From PGYU01 sp964637845 (GTDB lineage Bacteria > Bacteroidota > Ignavibacteria > Kapaibacteriales > UBA2268), in the NCBI GenBank assembly GCA_964637845.1, contig CAZWXI010000001.1, positions 1 to 64,000 on the forward strand: a stretch of 64,000 bases of DNA. Direction: 5' to 3'. The position numbers and the translations under genes were made by a program. This document shows, one piece after another, positions 49,461 to 57,720 of this stretch. The stretch's first letter is position 1. Every line of letters begins with the position of its first letter. The notes below the pieces were generated by a model. That model made no database searches, was not told the origin of the DNA, and was given only the letters and a program-made list of their open reading frames with translations.

Positions 49461-51102
49461 TAATACTTATTCAACCACTAATGGTGATTATATAAATTTC
49501 TATCAATACAAAGGTAGATTTTCCGGGATTTTTGCTTGGATACTGTCCGTTGACCACAAAAGAATTGGTCTTTTGTATCTTGGTTCAATAATTTTATTTT
49601 TTTTGGTCGGGATGAGCTTTGGTTTCTTTATGAGACTCGAATTATGGAACCCCGGACAAGACATTATGGGACCTCAAACATATAATGCCTTGTTTACTTT
49701 ACACGGCATTATCATGATATTTTTGGTTATCATACCCGGAATTCCTGCTGTATTTGGGAACTTCTTTCTACCTATACAAATTGGGGCGGAGGACGTTTCA
49801 TTCCCGCGGCTAAATCTTATGTCGTGGTATTTATATACAATTGGCGGTTTACTTGCGGTAATGTCGTTATTTTTAAGCGGCGGACCAATTGATACCGGAT
49901 GGACCTTTTATGCTCCCTATAGTTTAAGAACGGGCACCGAAGTTATTATGCCTCTTATGGCGGCATTTATTCTCGGTTTTTCGTCAATTTTGACCGGTCT
50001 TAACTTTGTGACAACAGTTCATAGACTCAGAGCACCGGGTATGACATTTTTTAAATTACCCTTATTCGTATGGGCATTATATTCAACAGCATGGATTCAA
50101 ATTATCGGTACTCCCGTAATTGGTATAACGATATTGCTGGTAATCGTGGAAAGAATGTTCGGCGTGGGAGTATTTGACCCCACTATGGGCGGTGACCCGA
50201 TTCTGTTCCAGCATCTATTTTGGATTTATTCTCATCCTGCCGTATATATAATGATTTTGCCTGCTATGGGTGTCGTTTCAGAAATAATACCGACATTTTG
50301 TCGCAAAACAATATTTGGCTATGGCGCTATAGCGATATCATCAATAGCTATTGCATTTGTAGGCACATTAGTTTGGGGACATCATATGTTCACCTCCGGT
50401 ATGAGTGATGAAGCGCGATGGATTTACTCCTTTCTGACATTTATCGTTGCACTGCCCTCAGGTGTTAAGATTTTTAACTGGGTGGCAACAATGCATAAGG
50501 CATCCATCAAAGCCGAGACGCCATTCTTATACGTCATGGCATTTATTTTTCTCTTCTCGATAGGTGGTTTAACAGGGCTTGTTCTCGGTTCGCTGGCAAC
50601 AGACGTTCACTTGCATGATACTTATTTCGTTGTAGCTCACTTCCATTATGTTATGTTTGGCGGTACGATTTTCATTTTCTTTGCCGCATTACATTATTGG
50701 TTCCCAAAAATGTTTGGAAAAATGTACAACAGCAAAGTTGCAAATACAGCTTTAGGAATAATGGTAGTTGGATTCAACATGTTGTACTTTACATTCTTTA
50801 TTCTTGGCTACATGGGTATGCCCCGCCGTTACTACGATTACTTACCTGAATTCCAAGGCATGCACCAGTTTGCAACGGTCGGCTCATGGATTCTTATTGT
50901 AGGCATCCTCTTAATGCTCGCAAATCTTGCTGTTGCACTGAAAAACGGTAAAAAAGCATCGATCAATCCATGGGGTGGAATGACTTTGGAATGGACTGTT
51001 CCTTCGCCGCCACCATTGTTGAATTTCAAGAAAATTCCTACTGTAAAGCATGGACCTTATGAATATGAATACTATGAGGAGGTAACAAAAAATGTCAACT
51101 AA
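49453..51102 (+). CDS. coxA: Cytochrome c oxidase subunit I, A2 type
   Basis: 549 residues with 12 or more helices. The heme a, heme a3 and CuB ligands are in FTLHGIIM, WIYSHPAVYIM, WGHHMFTSGM and VAHFHYVMFGG. The segment FWIYSHP, in place of GHPEVY, defines the A2 subfamily (as in Rhodothermus caa3), in which Tyr-Ser replaces the helix VI glutamate in proton uptake. AAGGAG at 49440-49445 is the ribosome site. It is the first of the oxidase genes, before subunit III. Confidence 0.96.
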   Translation: MSDNTYSTTNGDYINFYQYKGRFSGIFAWILSVDHKRIGLLYLGSIILFFLVGMSFGFFMRLELWNPGQDIMGPQTYNALFTLHGIIMIFLVIIPGIPAVFGNFFLPIQIGAEDVSFPRLNLMSWYLYTIGGLLAVMSLFLSGGPIDTGWTFYAPYSLRTGTEVIMPLMAAFILGFSSILTGLNFVTTVHRLRAPGMTFFKLPLFVWALYSTAWIQIIGTPVIGITILLVIVERMFGVGVFDPTMGGDPILFQHLFWIYSHPAVYIMILPAMGVVSEIIPTFCRKTIFGYGAIAISSIAIAFVGTLVWGHHMFTSGMSDEARWIYSFLTFIVALPSGVKIFNWVATMHKASIKAETPFLYVMAFIFLFSIGGLTGLVLGSLATDVHLHDTYFVVAHFHYVMFGGTIFIFFAALHYWFPKMFGKMYNSKVANTALGIMVVGFNMLYFTFFILGYMGMPRRYYDYLPEFQGMHQFATVGSWILIVGILLMLANLAVALKNGKKASINPWGGMTLEWTVPSPPPLLNFKKIPTVKHGPYEYEYYEEVTKNVN

Positions 51103-51730
51103 TCACATTACAGAGGCGGCACATGAAGAACACATACATGTCCATCGTGATGATTACGGTGCGAAACTTGGTATGTGGCTGTTTTTGTTCACCGAACTTC
51201 TCTTATTCGGTGGATTATTCTTGCTCTACATGGCATACAGACTAGAATATTTTCCTGAATTTCAACTATCAGCAAAAAATTTGAAAATTTGGATGGGGGG
51301 GATAAACACCATAATTCTGCTCACAAGTAGTTTGACAATGGTGCTATCCATAGTTGCTTTACAGAGACACAAAATACAAGCATCTATAATTTGGTTGATT
51401 GCTACAATTGCTTTGGCCGCCGGCTTTCTCATTGTTAAATATTTTGAGTGGTCCGCAAAATTTGCTGATGGCATTTACCCCGGGGGAGAAGAACTTGCAA
51501 TGAAAAGTTCTGGTGAGAAAATTTTTTACGGGCTGTATTATACTATGACTGGACTACATGGATTACATGTGATAATTGGTATGATTATTTTATCCTTCAT
51601 GTTATATTATATCATAAGGGGTAAAATCAATCCTGATAGATTTGTAGTTCTCGAAAATGGTGGTCTTTATTGGCATTTAGTTGACTTAATTTGGATTTTC
51701 CTCTTCCCATTATTCTATTTATTGCACTGA
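51092..51730 (+). CDS. coxC: Cytochrome c oxidase subunit III
   Basis: 212 residues with five helices. Signatures are GMWLFLFTELLLFGGLF and the C-terminal LHGLHVIIGMI with YWHLVDLIWIFLFPLFYL. It overlaps subunit I by 11 bases. The short N-terminus lacks helices 1-2 found in mitochondrial COX3, as usual for bacterial caa3-type enzymes. Confidence 0.94.
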   Translation: MSTNHITEAAHEEHIHVHRDDYGAKLGMWLFLFTELLLFGGLFLLYMAYRLEYFPEFQLSAKNLKIWMGGINTIILLTSSLTMVLSIVALQRHKIQASIIWLIATIALAAGFLIVKYFEWSAKFADGIYPGGEELAMKSSGEKIFYGLYYTMTGLHGLHVIIGMIILSFMLYYIIRGKINPDRFVVLENGGLYWHLVDLIWIFLFPLFYLLH

Positions 51731-51742
51731 GAAAAGATTATT

Positions 51743-52051
51743 ATGGCACATCACGACTCAAAAGACGGCAGAATAGCCCACGCTCACGACCCGAGATATG
51801 GTATTAATGTAATTATATGGATTACACTTCTCTCGCTGACTGTTATTACCGTAGCAGTTGCGGGAATTGATTTGGGTAACTATACACTATTCGTAGCTAT
51901 GCTAATTGCCGCAATTAAATCGACCTTTGTCATCAATTACTTTATGCACATCAAGTTCGAAGATTTAATTTTCAAAATCTTCTTAATACTTGTGATTCTT
52001 GTATTGGCTATCATCTTTGTTTTGACAGCATTTGACGTATTTTTAAGATAA
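51743..52051 (+). CDS. coxD: Cytochrome c oxidase subunit IV
   Basis: 102 residues with three helices; the start is histidine-rich (MAHHDSK..HAHDP), then VIIWITLLSLTVITV and KSTFVINYFMHIKFED, the pattern of the prokaryotic subunit IV (CtaF/CaaD) family. It lies between subunits III and II. Confidence 0.88.
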   Translation: MAHHDSKDGRIAHAHDPRYGINVIIWITLLSLTVITVAVAGIDLGNYTLFVAMLIAAIKSTFVINYFMHIKFEDLIFKIFLILVILVLAIIFVLTAFDVFLR

Positions 52052-52061
52052 GGAATAAAAT

Positions 52062-52718
52062 ATGTTTGAGACAGCTTCCGATTATGCCCAAAGTGTAGAT
52101 TTTGTAATGCTCCTTATCGTGGGCATCTCCGTGGTTCTTCTTTTGGGTATCACCATTGCCATGGTTTATTTTGTGTTCAGATATAATCGCAAACGTCATC
52201 CTAAAGCTGAACAGATTCATGGGAATGTCGTTCTTGAGATCATTTGGATAGTAATTCCGACAATTTTAGTTATGATAATGTTTTGGTATGGTTATGAAGG
52301 ATTTCAAAAGTTACGCGCTGATACAGAAGGTGCTTACGAAATCAAAGTTTACGGATTTATGTGGGGGTGGAACTTTGAGTATCCAAACGGCAAAAAGACC
52401 GATACCCTTTACATACCCCTAAACCGGAAAACTAAACTTGTCATGAGTTCTCGCGACGTATTGCATAGCTTTTACATTCCCGCTTTTAGATTGAAAGAGG
52501 ATGTTATCGCAGGCAGAAGTACCTTTATTTTACTCGAACCCAGAACTGTCGGAGTTTTTGATGTTGCATGTGCAGAATATTGCGGTTTGAATCACTCACG
52601 AATGTACACAAAGTTACACGTACTTGAAGATAACGAATTTGAAAAGTGGCTTGAAATTGGCATGGCAAAAGAAACTGATAAAATTGAACAAACTCAGGAA
52701 CAAGTCGAGGTACAGTAA
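52062..52718 (+). CDS. coxB: Cytochrome c oxidase subunit II, CuA-containing, no heme c
   Basis: 218 residues with two N-terminal helices and a cupredoxin domain. The CuA ligands are present: His in VLHSFYIPAFR and the Cys-x-Glu-x-Cys-x-x-x-His-x-x-Met run CAEYCGLNHSRM. The entry MWGWNFEYPNG is the aromatic electron path. No CxxCH is present, so the enzyme is aa3 rather than caa3 at this subunit. Its place at the end of the structural genes, after IV, is unusual. Confidence 0.95.
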   Translation: MFETASDYAQSVDFVMLLIVGISVVLLLGITIAMVYFVFRYNRKRHPKAEQIHGNVVLEIIWIVIPTILVMIMFWYGYEGFQKLRADTEGAYEIKVYGFMWGWNFEYPNGKKTDTLYIPLNRKTKLVMSSRDVLHSFYIPAFRLKEDVIAGRSTFILLEPRTVGVFDVACAEYCGLNHSRMYTKLHVLEDNEFEKWLEIGMAKETDKIEQTQEQVEVQ

Positions 52719-52723
52719 ATTTA

Positions 52724-53623
52724 ATGAAAAATATTACTGCTCCATATAGTTTCGATTGGGCTAAATCAAAGCTTGCCATAATTGCCGAATTGAGTAAAGT
52801 TCGAATAACATTTTTCGTAGCAATATCCGGTACTGTCGGCTATATTTTGGCGGGTGGTACGTTTGGAATTGAACTAATAATGACATTGTTGGGTATTTTC
52901 ATTTTATCTTGTGGCTCATCGGCTTTCAATCATTTTCAAGAAATTGAAACCGATGCAATGATGATACGCACTAAAAATCGTCCCCTTCCCGCTAAGAAAA
53001 TTTCCAAACACGAATCTGCAATTTGGGCATCTGCTTTTGTTCTCGTTGGGCTTGTAATGCTTGCCACATTTACCAACCCCGTTTCAACCATACTTGGTGT
53101 TGCTGCATTGGTAGCCTATAATTTAATGTACACACCATTAAAAAAACTTACAGCCTTCGCAATTTTCCCTGGTTCTATTGTTGGTGCTCTACCTCCCGCC
53201 ATAGGTTGGATTGCCGCAGGCGGTTCGCCGTTTGACCCGAAATTGATCGTGCTTGCAATGTTCTTCTTCATTTGGCAAATTCCGCATTTTTGGTTTCTTA
53301 TGCTGATTTATGACAACGATTACAAAAGAGCTGGATTCCCGACTCCATCGAAATATTTCTCAGCCGAACAATTAAAGAGGATTACATTTGTTTGGATTGG
53401 AGCTTTGGCGGCATCATGTATGATGTTACCTTTTTTCGGAGTAACTCACAATTTATTGACAAATCTTTTGTTGTTGACTGCCGGTGGAGTTTTACTTTGG
53501 CGAACACGTTCACTTGTTGCGAAATTTGACAAACATTTCAATCTAAAACTTGCTTTTGTTGATATTAATGTTTATGTGCTATTTGTGGTAGTTTTACTAT
53601 CAGTTGATAAAATTATAAATTGA
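52724..53623 (+). CDS. ctaB: Heme o synthase (protoheme IX farnesyltransferase)
   Basis: 299 residues, an intramembrane UbiA-family prenyltransferase with eight to nine helices. Two Asp-rich motifs are NHFQEIETDAMMIRTKNRPL and YDNDYKRAGFPT, and FIWQIPHFW is typical of CtaB/CyoE. It makes heme o, the precursor of heme a for this oxidase. ctaA (heme a synthase) is not in the window. It is five bases after coxB. Confidence 0.95.
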   Translation: MKNITAPYSFDWAKSKLAIIAELSKVRITFFVAISGTVGYILAGGTFGIELIMTLLGIFILSCGSSAFNHFQEIETDAMMIRTKNRPLPAKKISKHESAIWASAFVLVGLVMLATFTNPVSTILGVAALVAYNLMYTPLKKLTAFAIFPGSIVGALPPAIGWIAAGGSPFDPKLIVLAMFFFIWQIPHFWFLMLIYDNDYKRAGFPTPSKYFSAEQLKRITFVWIGALAASCMMLPFFGVTHNLLTNLLLLTAGGVLLWRTRSLVAKFDKHFNLKLAFVDINVYVLFVVVLLSVDKIIN

Positions 53624-53647
53624 ATAATCTAATTCGAGGTTAATAAA

Positions 53648-55000
53648 ATGGAATTTTTGGACAAGCTTGTAATACCACAACCCGATTATAATTTAAATTT
53701 ACTGAATTATTTTTTAATACTCGGGTTGTCAATTTTTATGACATATGCCGCATTGTTGCTCGGTAGCACCTTGATGTCGGTTTATTTCAAGAATAAAAGC
53801 GCATCACACAAAGATAATTTCGCTAAACTTTCTCGCGATTATATAAGTTTGGTGACTGATAACTGGATTTATGCTTTTGGGCTTGGGATTATACCATTTT
53901 TGTCCATAATTTTTATATATACTCAATTACTACACAAGCAGCCCGTAGCAATTGTGAGCTATTTGACTTTTTCGTTCATTCTGTTTCTTATTGCCATTAT
54001 CTTAGCGTATCGCTATAAAAAATCTTTACATTTGATCAATGTTTTTACACATATCAAAGAAAAAATATCCATTAGTGATGATATAATTACCGATATAGAT
54101 AACTTGTCTAATGAAGCTGAGTCTGGGAAAAATAGAACAGGCACATGGTCAGCCATTTTGATGTTCATAGCATTGTGGTTTTTCGTTGGGGCCATATCCT
54201 TTGCTATGACTCCTGACGAATGGTGGTATGGAAACGCATTGAGCGTTTTATTTTCCGGGAATAGTATCTTAAAGTTTTTACAATTTTTGGCCGCCACTTT
54301 TGCCTTTACGTCCATCACATTTGTATTTAGAAAGTTTTTTTGGGATTCTGATTCGACAAGTTATTCGCAGGATTATGCTGAATATGCAAAGAAAACAAAT
54401 CTCTGGGTTGGAATGATTTCATCGATGTTACTTCCGGTCTTTATAGTTTTATCCCTTTTTGTAATACCTAAGAATTCCTTAAATCCTGCGATTTTTGGAG
54501 CAACAATGCTCAACTTATTTTTGGTCATAGTAGTCTTACAGCAGATTTATTTTGTGCTTAAAGGTCGCAGTAATAGTTTTATTAAATATGCGTTCTATTC
54601 ATTTATAGTTATTTTCGCACTTTTAGCTTTTAAGGATAAAACAGCTTTCAGCGTTGCAAATCGCTCTCATGTATTAGTTCTGGACCAAGAATATAAGATT
54701 TATAAAGAAGCTTTTCTCGCAAGTCTCGGTATCGAAGCCGCGCCTATAAATGCTTTCGAAATATATAGTGGACGATGCGCAGCTTGCCATAGAGATGAAG
54801 ACGCACCTACTGCACCGGCACACAAAAATATCATCCAAAAATATCTTGACCAAGCTGACCCAGTAGCCGCACTGGTGCAGTTTATCCAAAATCCGCAACC
54901 TGTAAACCCAAAATGGCCCCCAATGCCTAATCAAGGTCTTACAACTCAAGAAGCTAAAGCTGTTGCAGAATATCTTGTTGAAAAATATTCAGTAAAATAG
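53648..55000 (+). CDS. Eight-helix membrane protein with C-terminal cytochrome c domain
   Basis: 450 residues. About eight helices (near 20-48, 72-95, 98-122, 165-187, 205-228, 249-272, 278-302 and 307-328) precede a cytochrome c domain with CAACH at 377-381 and MPNQGLTTQEAKAVAEYL. The helical part has hardly any membrane histidines, so it seems not to bind heme b. The family of the membrane part is not one I can name. It is the last gene of the oxidase operon, before a terminator. It may be a c-type subunit or partner giving the missing heme c to CoxB. Confidence 0.8.
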   Translation: MEFLDKLVIPQPDYNLNLLNYFLILGLSIFMTYAALLLGSTLMSVYFKNKSASHKDNFAKLSRDYISLVTDNWIYAFGLGIIPFLSIIFIYTQLLHKQPVAIVSYLTFSFILFLIAIILAYRYKKSLHLINVFTHIKEKISISDDIITDIDNLSNEAESGKNRTGTWSAILMFIALWFFVGAISFAMTPDEWWYGNALSVLFSGNSILKFLQFLAATFAFTSITFVFRKFFWDSDSTSYSQDYAEYAKKTNLWVGMISSMLLPVFIVLSLFVIPKNSLNPAIFGATMLNLFLVIVVLQQIYFVLKGRSNSFIKYAFYSFIVIFALLAFKDKTAFSVANRSHVLVLDQEYKIYKEAFLASLGIEAAPINAFEIYSGRCAACHRDEDAPTAPAHKNIIQKYLDQADPVAALVQFIQNPQPVNPKWPPMPNQGLTTQEAKAVAEYLVEKYSVK

Positions 55001-55026
55001 TTCGCTAAATTAGTTTATCAAAAAAA

Positions 55027-55044
55027 TCCCAAAACTTTTTGGGA
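55027..55044 (+). terminator. Rho-independent terminator after the respiratory operon
   Basis: TCCCAAAA (55027-55034) pairs with TTTTGGGA (55037-55044) and is followed by CTTTTCATTTTATTTTT. It lies 27 bases after the stop of the eight-helix cytochrome gene and closes the whole unit. Confidence 0.75.
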
Positions 55045-55162
55045 CTTTTCATTTTATTTTTGATGAATTTTTATTTAATCGGTATAATTACTGATTTTAT
55101 ATTTCGACTTTTTTGTACGTTTGTATCATTAAGAGTATGTATAATTTTTTTTTGGAGTTTTG

Positions 55163-55600
55163 ATGAAGAATCTGCTGCTTTTATTGATAGTCGGTACTTT
55201 TGTATTTGTAGGTTGTAGTGATGCACCCGTAAATTGGAATGACGCTAAAAATCATCCGCAACCCATAGTGTATGATGGGGACCCCGGTGATAGCGAAGAC
55301 TACACGCCTTGTACCACTGAAAACGAGCAATTCCGGAAATTCTTAGATGATGTTGCAACTGCATTAGGCATTGATTTATACGAAGTCATGCTTAACGACG
55401 AAGCACTCAGTTGTGCTTTTTTAGCTTGTTTGGAATCGCATTATAAGAATCACGGAGCCTTTGTAAGTTGCATTGCCCACTTGACAAACGACATGATGAA
55501 AGTAGGTATTATCACAGGAAAACAAAAGGGTGTGATTCAAAGTATAGCCGCTCAATCTGATATCGGCAAACCTGTTAAATCGAAAGGAAAGAAAAATTAG
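55163..55600 (+). CDS. Small lipoprotein of unknown function
   Basis: 145 residues from ATG 55163 (TTG one codon upstream is unlikely); TTTGGAG at 55152-55158 is the ribosome site. The signal peptide ends in lipobox VFVGC. The rest is soluble with several Cys (TPCTTEN, LSCAFLACLESHYK, VSCIAHL) that could form disulfides. I do not recognise the family. It is monocistronic, between two terminators. Confidence 0.6.
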   Translation: MKNLLLLLIVGTFVFVGCSDAPVNWNDAKNHPQPIVYDGDPGDSEDYTPCTTENEQFRKFLDDVATALGIDLYEVMLNDEALSCAFLACLESHYKNHGAFVSCIAHLTNDMMKVGIITGKQKGVIQSIAAQSDIGKPVKSKGKKN

Positions 55601-55621
55601 ATACAATTTCTCAAATTTCAA

Positions 55622-55648
55622 AAGAGGCTTTCTCATAGAAAGCCTCTT
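55622..55648. terminator. Strong hairpin terminator, possibly bidirectional
   Basis: AAGAGGCTTTC (55622-55632) and GAAAGCCTCTT (55638-55648) form an 11-bp stem with a five-base loop, followed by CTTATTTTT. It lies between the convergent small lipoprotein gene and the dehydrogenase gene; it best serves the + strand. Confidence 0.85.
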
Positions 55649-55663
55649 CTTATTTTTCACAAA

Positions 55664-56782
55664 TTATAGGTATTGAACGATTGCATCTGCCATTTCAAGT
55701 GTCGAAGCGTTTGCCCCCATGTCGTAAGTACGAACTTTGCCATCAGCTACTACCTTTGCTACAGCATTTTCAAGCCGTGTACCCATTTCCTTCTCCCCAA
55801 GCCAATCAAGCATCATCTTTGCCGCAAGAATTGTTGCAATCGGGTTAACTTTATACTGTCCAGCATACTTTGGTGCAGAACCATGTGTCGGCTCAAAAAC
55901 TGCAAGTTTTTGCCCAATATTACCAGAGCATGCAAAACCTAATCCGCCGACCATTTGAGCGCATAAATCCGAAATTATATCACCATAAAGATTAGGGGCA
56001 ACCAAAACGTCATATCTTTCAGGATTTTTCAATAACCACATTGTCATCGCATCAATATTGCCTTCATCAAATTGTATTTCAGGAAATTCTTTGGCGACCC
56101 TTTTCCCCGCTTCAAGGAACATGCCGTCAGTGGCACGTACAACATTTGCCTTGTGGATGACAGTTACTTTCTTTCTTCCGTTAGTTTTCGCATATTCGAA
56201 AGCAGTTCTTATTATACGCTCACAACCCTGAACGGTGTTGATTTTGCATGATATTGCATATTCATCGCCTTTTAAACCACCAAACTTTGCGAATGGTTTA
56301 GATATTCTCCGGAATAAGTCGGCGAGTTCATCGGGAACCGGTTGAAACTCAACACCTGCGTAAAGGTCTTCGGTATTCTCTCGAAATACCACAATATCAA
56401 TATCATCTTTTAAGTTGAGCGGGTTGCCCTTGTAAGCTTTCGTCGGGCGGAAGCAATTGTAAAGGTCAAATAATTGCCTCATTCTAACGATTGGTGAGCG
56501 ATAGATCAAACCTGTGCCCTTTAATTCAGGGATAAGCTCATTTTCAGCTTCTTTCACGGGCTTGGATGTAATTGCTCCAAACATTGCCGCATCGACCCCT
56601 TTCAGCAAATTAATGGTTCTTCCCGGTAGTGCGTCACCTTCTGTACGCCAAAATTCCCAACCGATATCACCATGAATATACTCAGCTTTAAAGCTCAGCT
56701 TGTCCAACACAATTTTTGCCGCTTCAAGCACTTCAATGCCAACTCCATCGCCTGGCAACCATGCTATTTTGTAAGTTTTCAT
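55664..56782 (-). CDS. NAD-type isocitrate dehydrogenase-like enzyme
   Basis: 372 residues from ATG 56782, with AGGAG just upstream; an ATG four codons earlier contains that site and is unlikely. Family motifs are WLPGDGVGIEV, YRSPIVRMRQLFDLYNCFRP for substrate binding, VVFRENTEDLYAGVEF, KINTVQ, and the metal/NAD end NLYGDIISDLCAQMVGGLG with PTHGSAPKYAG. ENTEDLYAG points to isocitrate or homoisocitrate rather than isopropylmalate dehydrogenase. GSAPKYAG is typical of NAD use. TCA-cycle role is inference. Confidence 0.85.
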   Translation of the reverse strand: MKTYKIAWLPGDGVGIEVLEAAKIVLDKLSFKAEYIHGDIGWEFWRTEGDALPGRTINLLKGVDAAMFGAITSKPVKEAENELIPELKGTGLIYRSPIVRMRQLFDLYNCFRPTKAYKGNPLNLKDDIDIVVFRENTEDLYAGVEFQPVPDELADLFRRISKPFAKFGGLKGDEYAISCKINTVQGCERIIRTAFEYAKTNGRKKVTVIHKANVVRATDGMFLEAGKRVAKEFPEIQFDEGNIDAMTMWLLKNPERYDVLVAPNLYGDIISDLCAQMVGGLGFACSGNIGQKLAVFEPTHGSAPKYAGQYKVNPIATILAAKMMLDWLGEKEMGTRLENAVAKVVADGKVRTYDMGANASTLEMADAIVQYL

Positions 56783-56827
56783 CTTACTCCTCATTTTTCA
56801 GTATTTATAAATTAATTTTTTTGTAAA

Positions 56828-56841
56828 TTGCATCAATGCAA
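56828..56841. promoter_or_regulatory. Palindrome in a divergent promoter region
   Basis: TTGCAT-CA-ATGCAA is a near-perfect palindrome in the 140-base spacer between the dehydrogenase (-) and nuclease (+) genes. Another TTGCAA lies at 56843-56848. It may be an operator shared by both genes; no regulator gene is nearby. Confidence 0.3.
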
Positions 56842-56922
56842 GTTGCAATATATAGATTAGAACTTTAATGGTAAAGAAAATTCGGATGTTTGAGTTATTA
56901 ATTTGCAATAAAGGGGGATTTT

Positions 56923-57714
56923 ATGCTAAGAACGATAGCTGTAATATGCACTTTGCTAATATTGGCAACAAGTTTATTTTCACAATATTATGAAATTCAC
57001 TGCAAACATTTTATTTACGGTTATCCGGTAGGTTCACCAATAACCAACGATTTAATCATCAGAGACTCATATGCATTGAGTAGTAATGACTCGACAAAGT
57101 TTGCCGATTGGGTTTGTTATATTTTGGATTCTGCGACAATCAACGGTCCGAGCTTATCCGAAAGGCAATGGAAAGCAGACCCCTGGCTTGATGATGATGA
57201 AACTCTTGAACACGAAGATTACCGTGGAGCAAACGAATTTTTAAATGTTGACAGAGGGCACCAGGCACCACTCGCGAATTTCAAAGGCAATAGAGATTGG
57301 TTTACAACTAATTATTTATCAAATATAACACCACAAGACTCTAAATTGAATCGTGGTATTTGGAAAAATTTGGAAGATTTGGAAAGAAAAATTGTAGTTC
57401 GTTACAAAGAAGTTTATGTCATGACTGGGCCTCTATTTGAACGTAAAATGCCCACACTTCCTAATGCTGATGAACCACACGTAATTCCAAGTGGTTACTG
57501 GAAAATAATTGTAGTTCAGATGCAAAAAGAGGGTCTATGGTTAGCGGCTTTTATCTTCGACCAAAAACAACACCCATCCAACAAACTTGTTGATTATTGT
57601 GTTTCAGTCAGAGAAATCGAACGTCGTACGGGTTTGAATTTCTTTAACTTACTAGAAACAGATTTGCAGGACGAAATCGAGATAAAAAAGGATTGCTCTT
57701 GGTTGTTCAATTGA
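56923..57714 (+). CDS. Secreted DNA/RNA non-specific endonuclease
   Basis: 263 residues with a signal peptide (ending near LFSQ), then the NUC1-type beta-beta-alpha metal nuclease domain. The active site DRGHQAPLANF has the catalytic His of the DRGH motif, and NYLSNITPQDSKLNRGIWKNLE supplies the Asn metal ligand and following helix. It would degrade DNA and RNA outside the inner membrane, for nutrients or defence. It is preceded by AAGGGGG near 56911. It ends six bases from the convergent tamB stop. Confidence 0.92.
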   Translation: MLRTIAVICTLLILATSLFSQYYEIHCKHFIYGYPVGSPITNDLIIRDSYALSSNDSTKFADWVCYILDSATINGPSLSERQWKADPWLDDDETLEHEDYRGANEFLNVDRGHQAPLANFKGNRDWFTTNYLSNITPQDSKLNRGIWKNLEDLERKIVVRYKEVYVMTGPLFERKMPTLPNADEPHVIPSGYWKIIVVQMQKEGLWLAAFIFDQKQHPSNKLVDYCVSVREIERRTGLNFFNLLETDLQDEIEIKKDCSWLFN

Positions 57715-57720
57715 TTGTCG

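Noticed and set aside
56923..57714. Toxin-immunity or defence system at the DRGH nuclease
   Set aside because: No immunity-like or other defence gene adjoins; a secreted nutritional nuclease is simpler.
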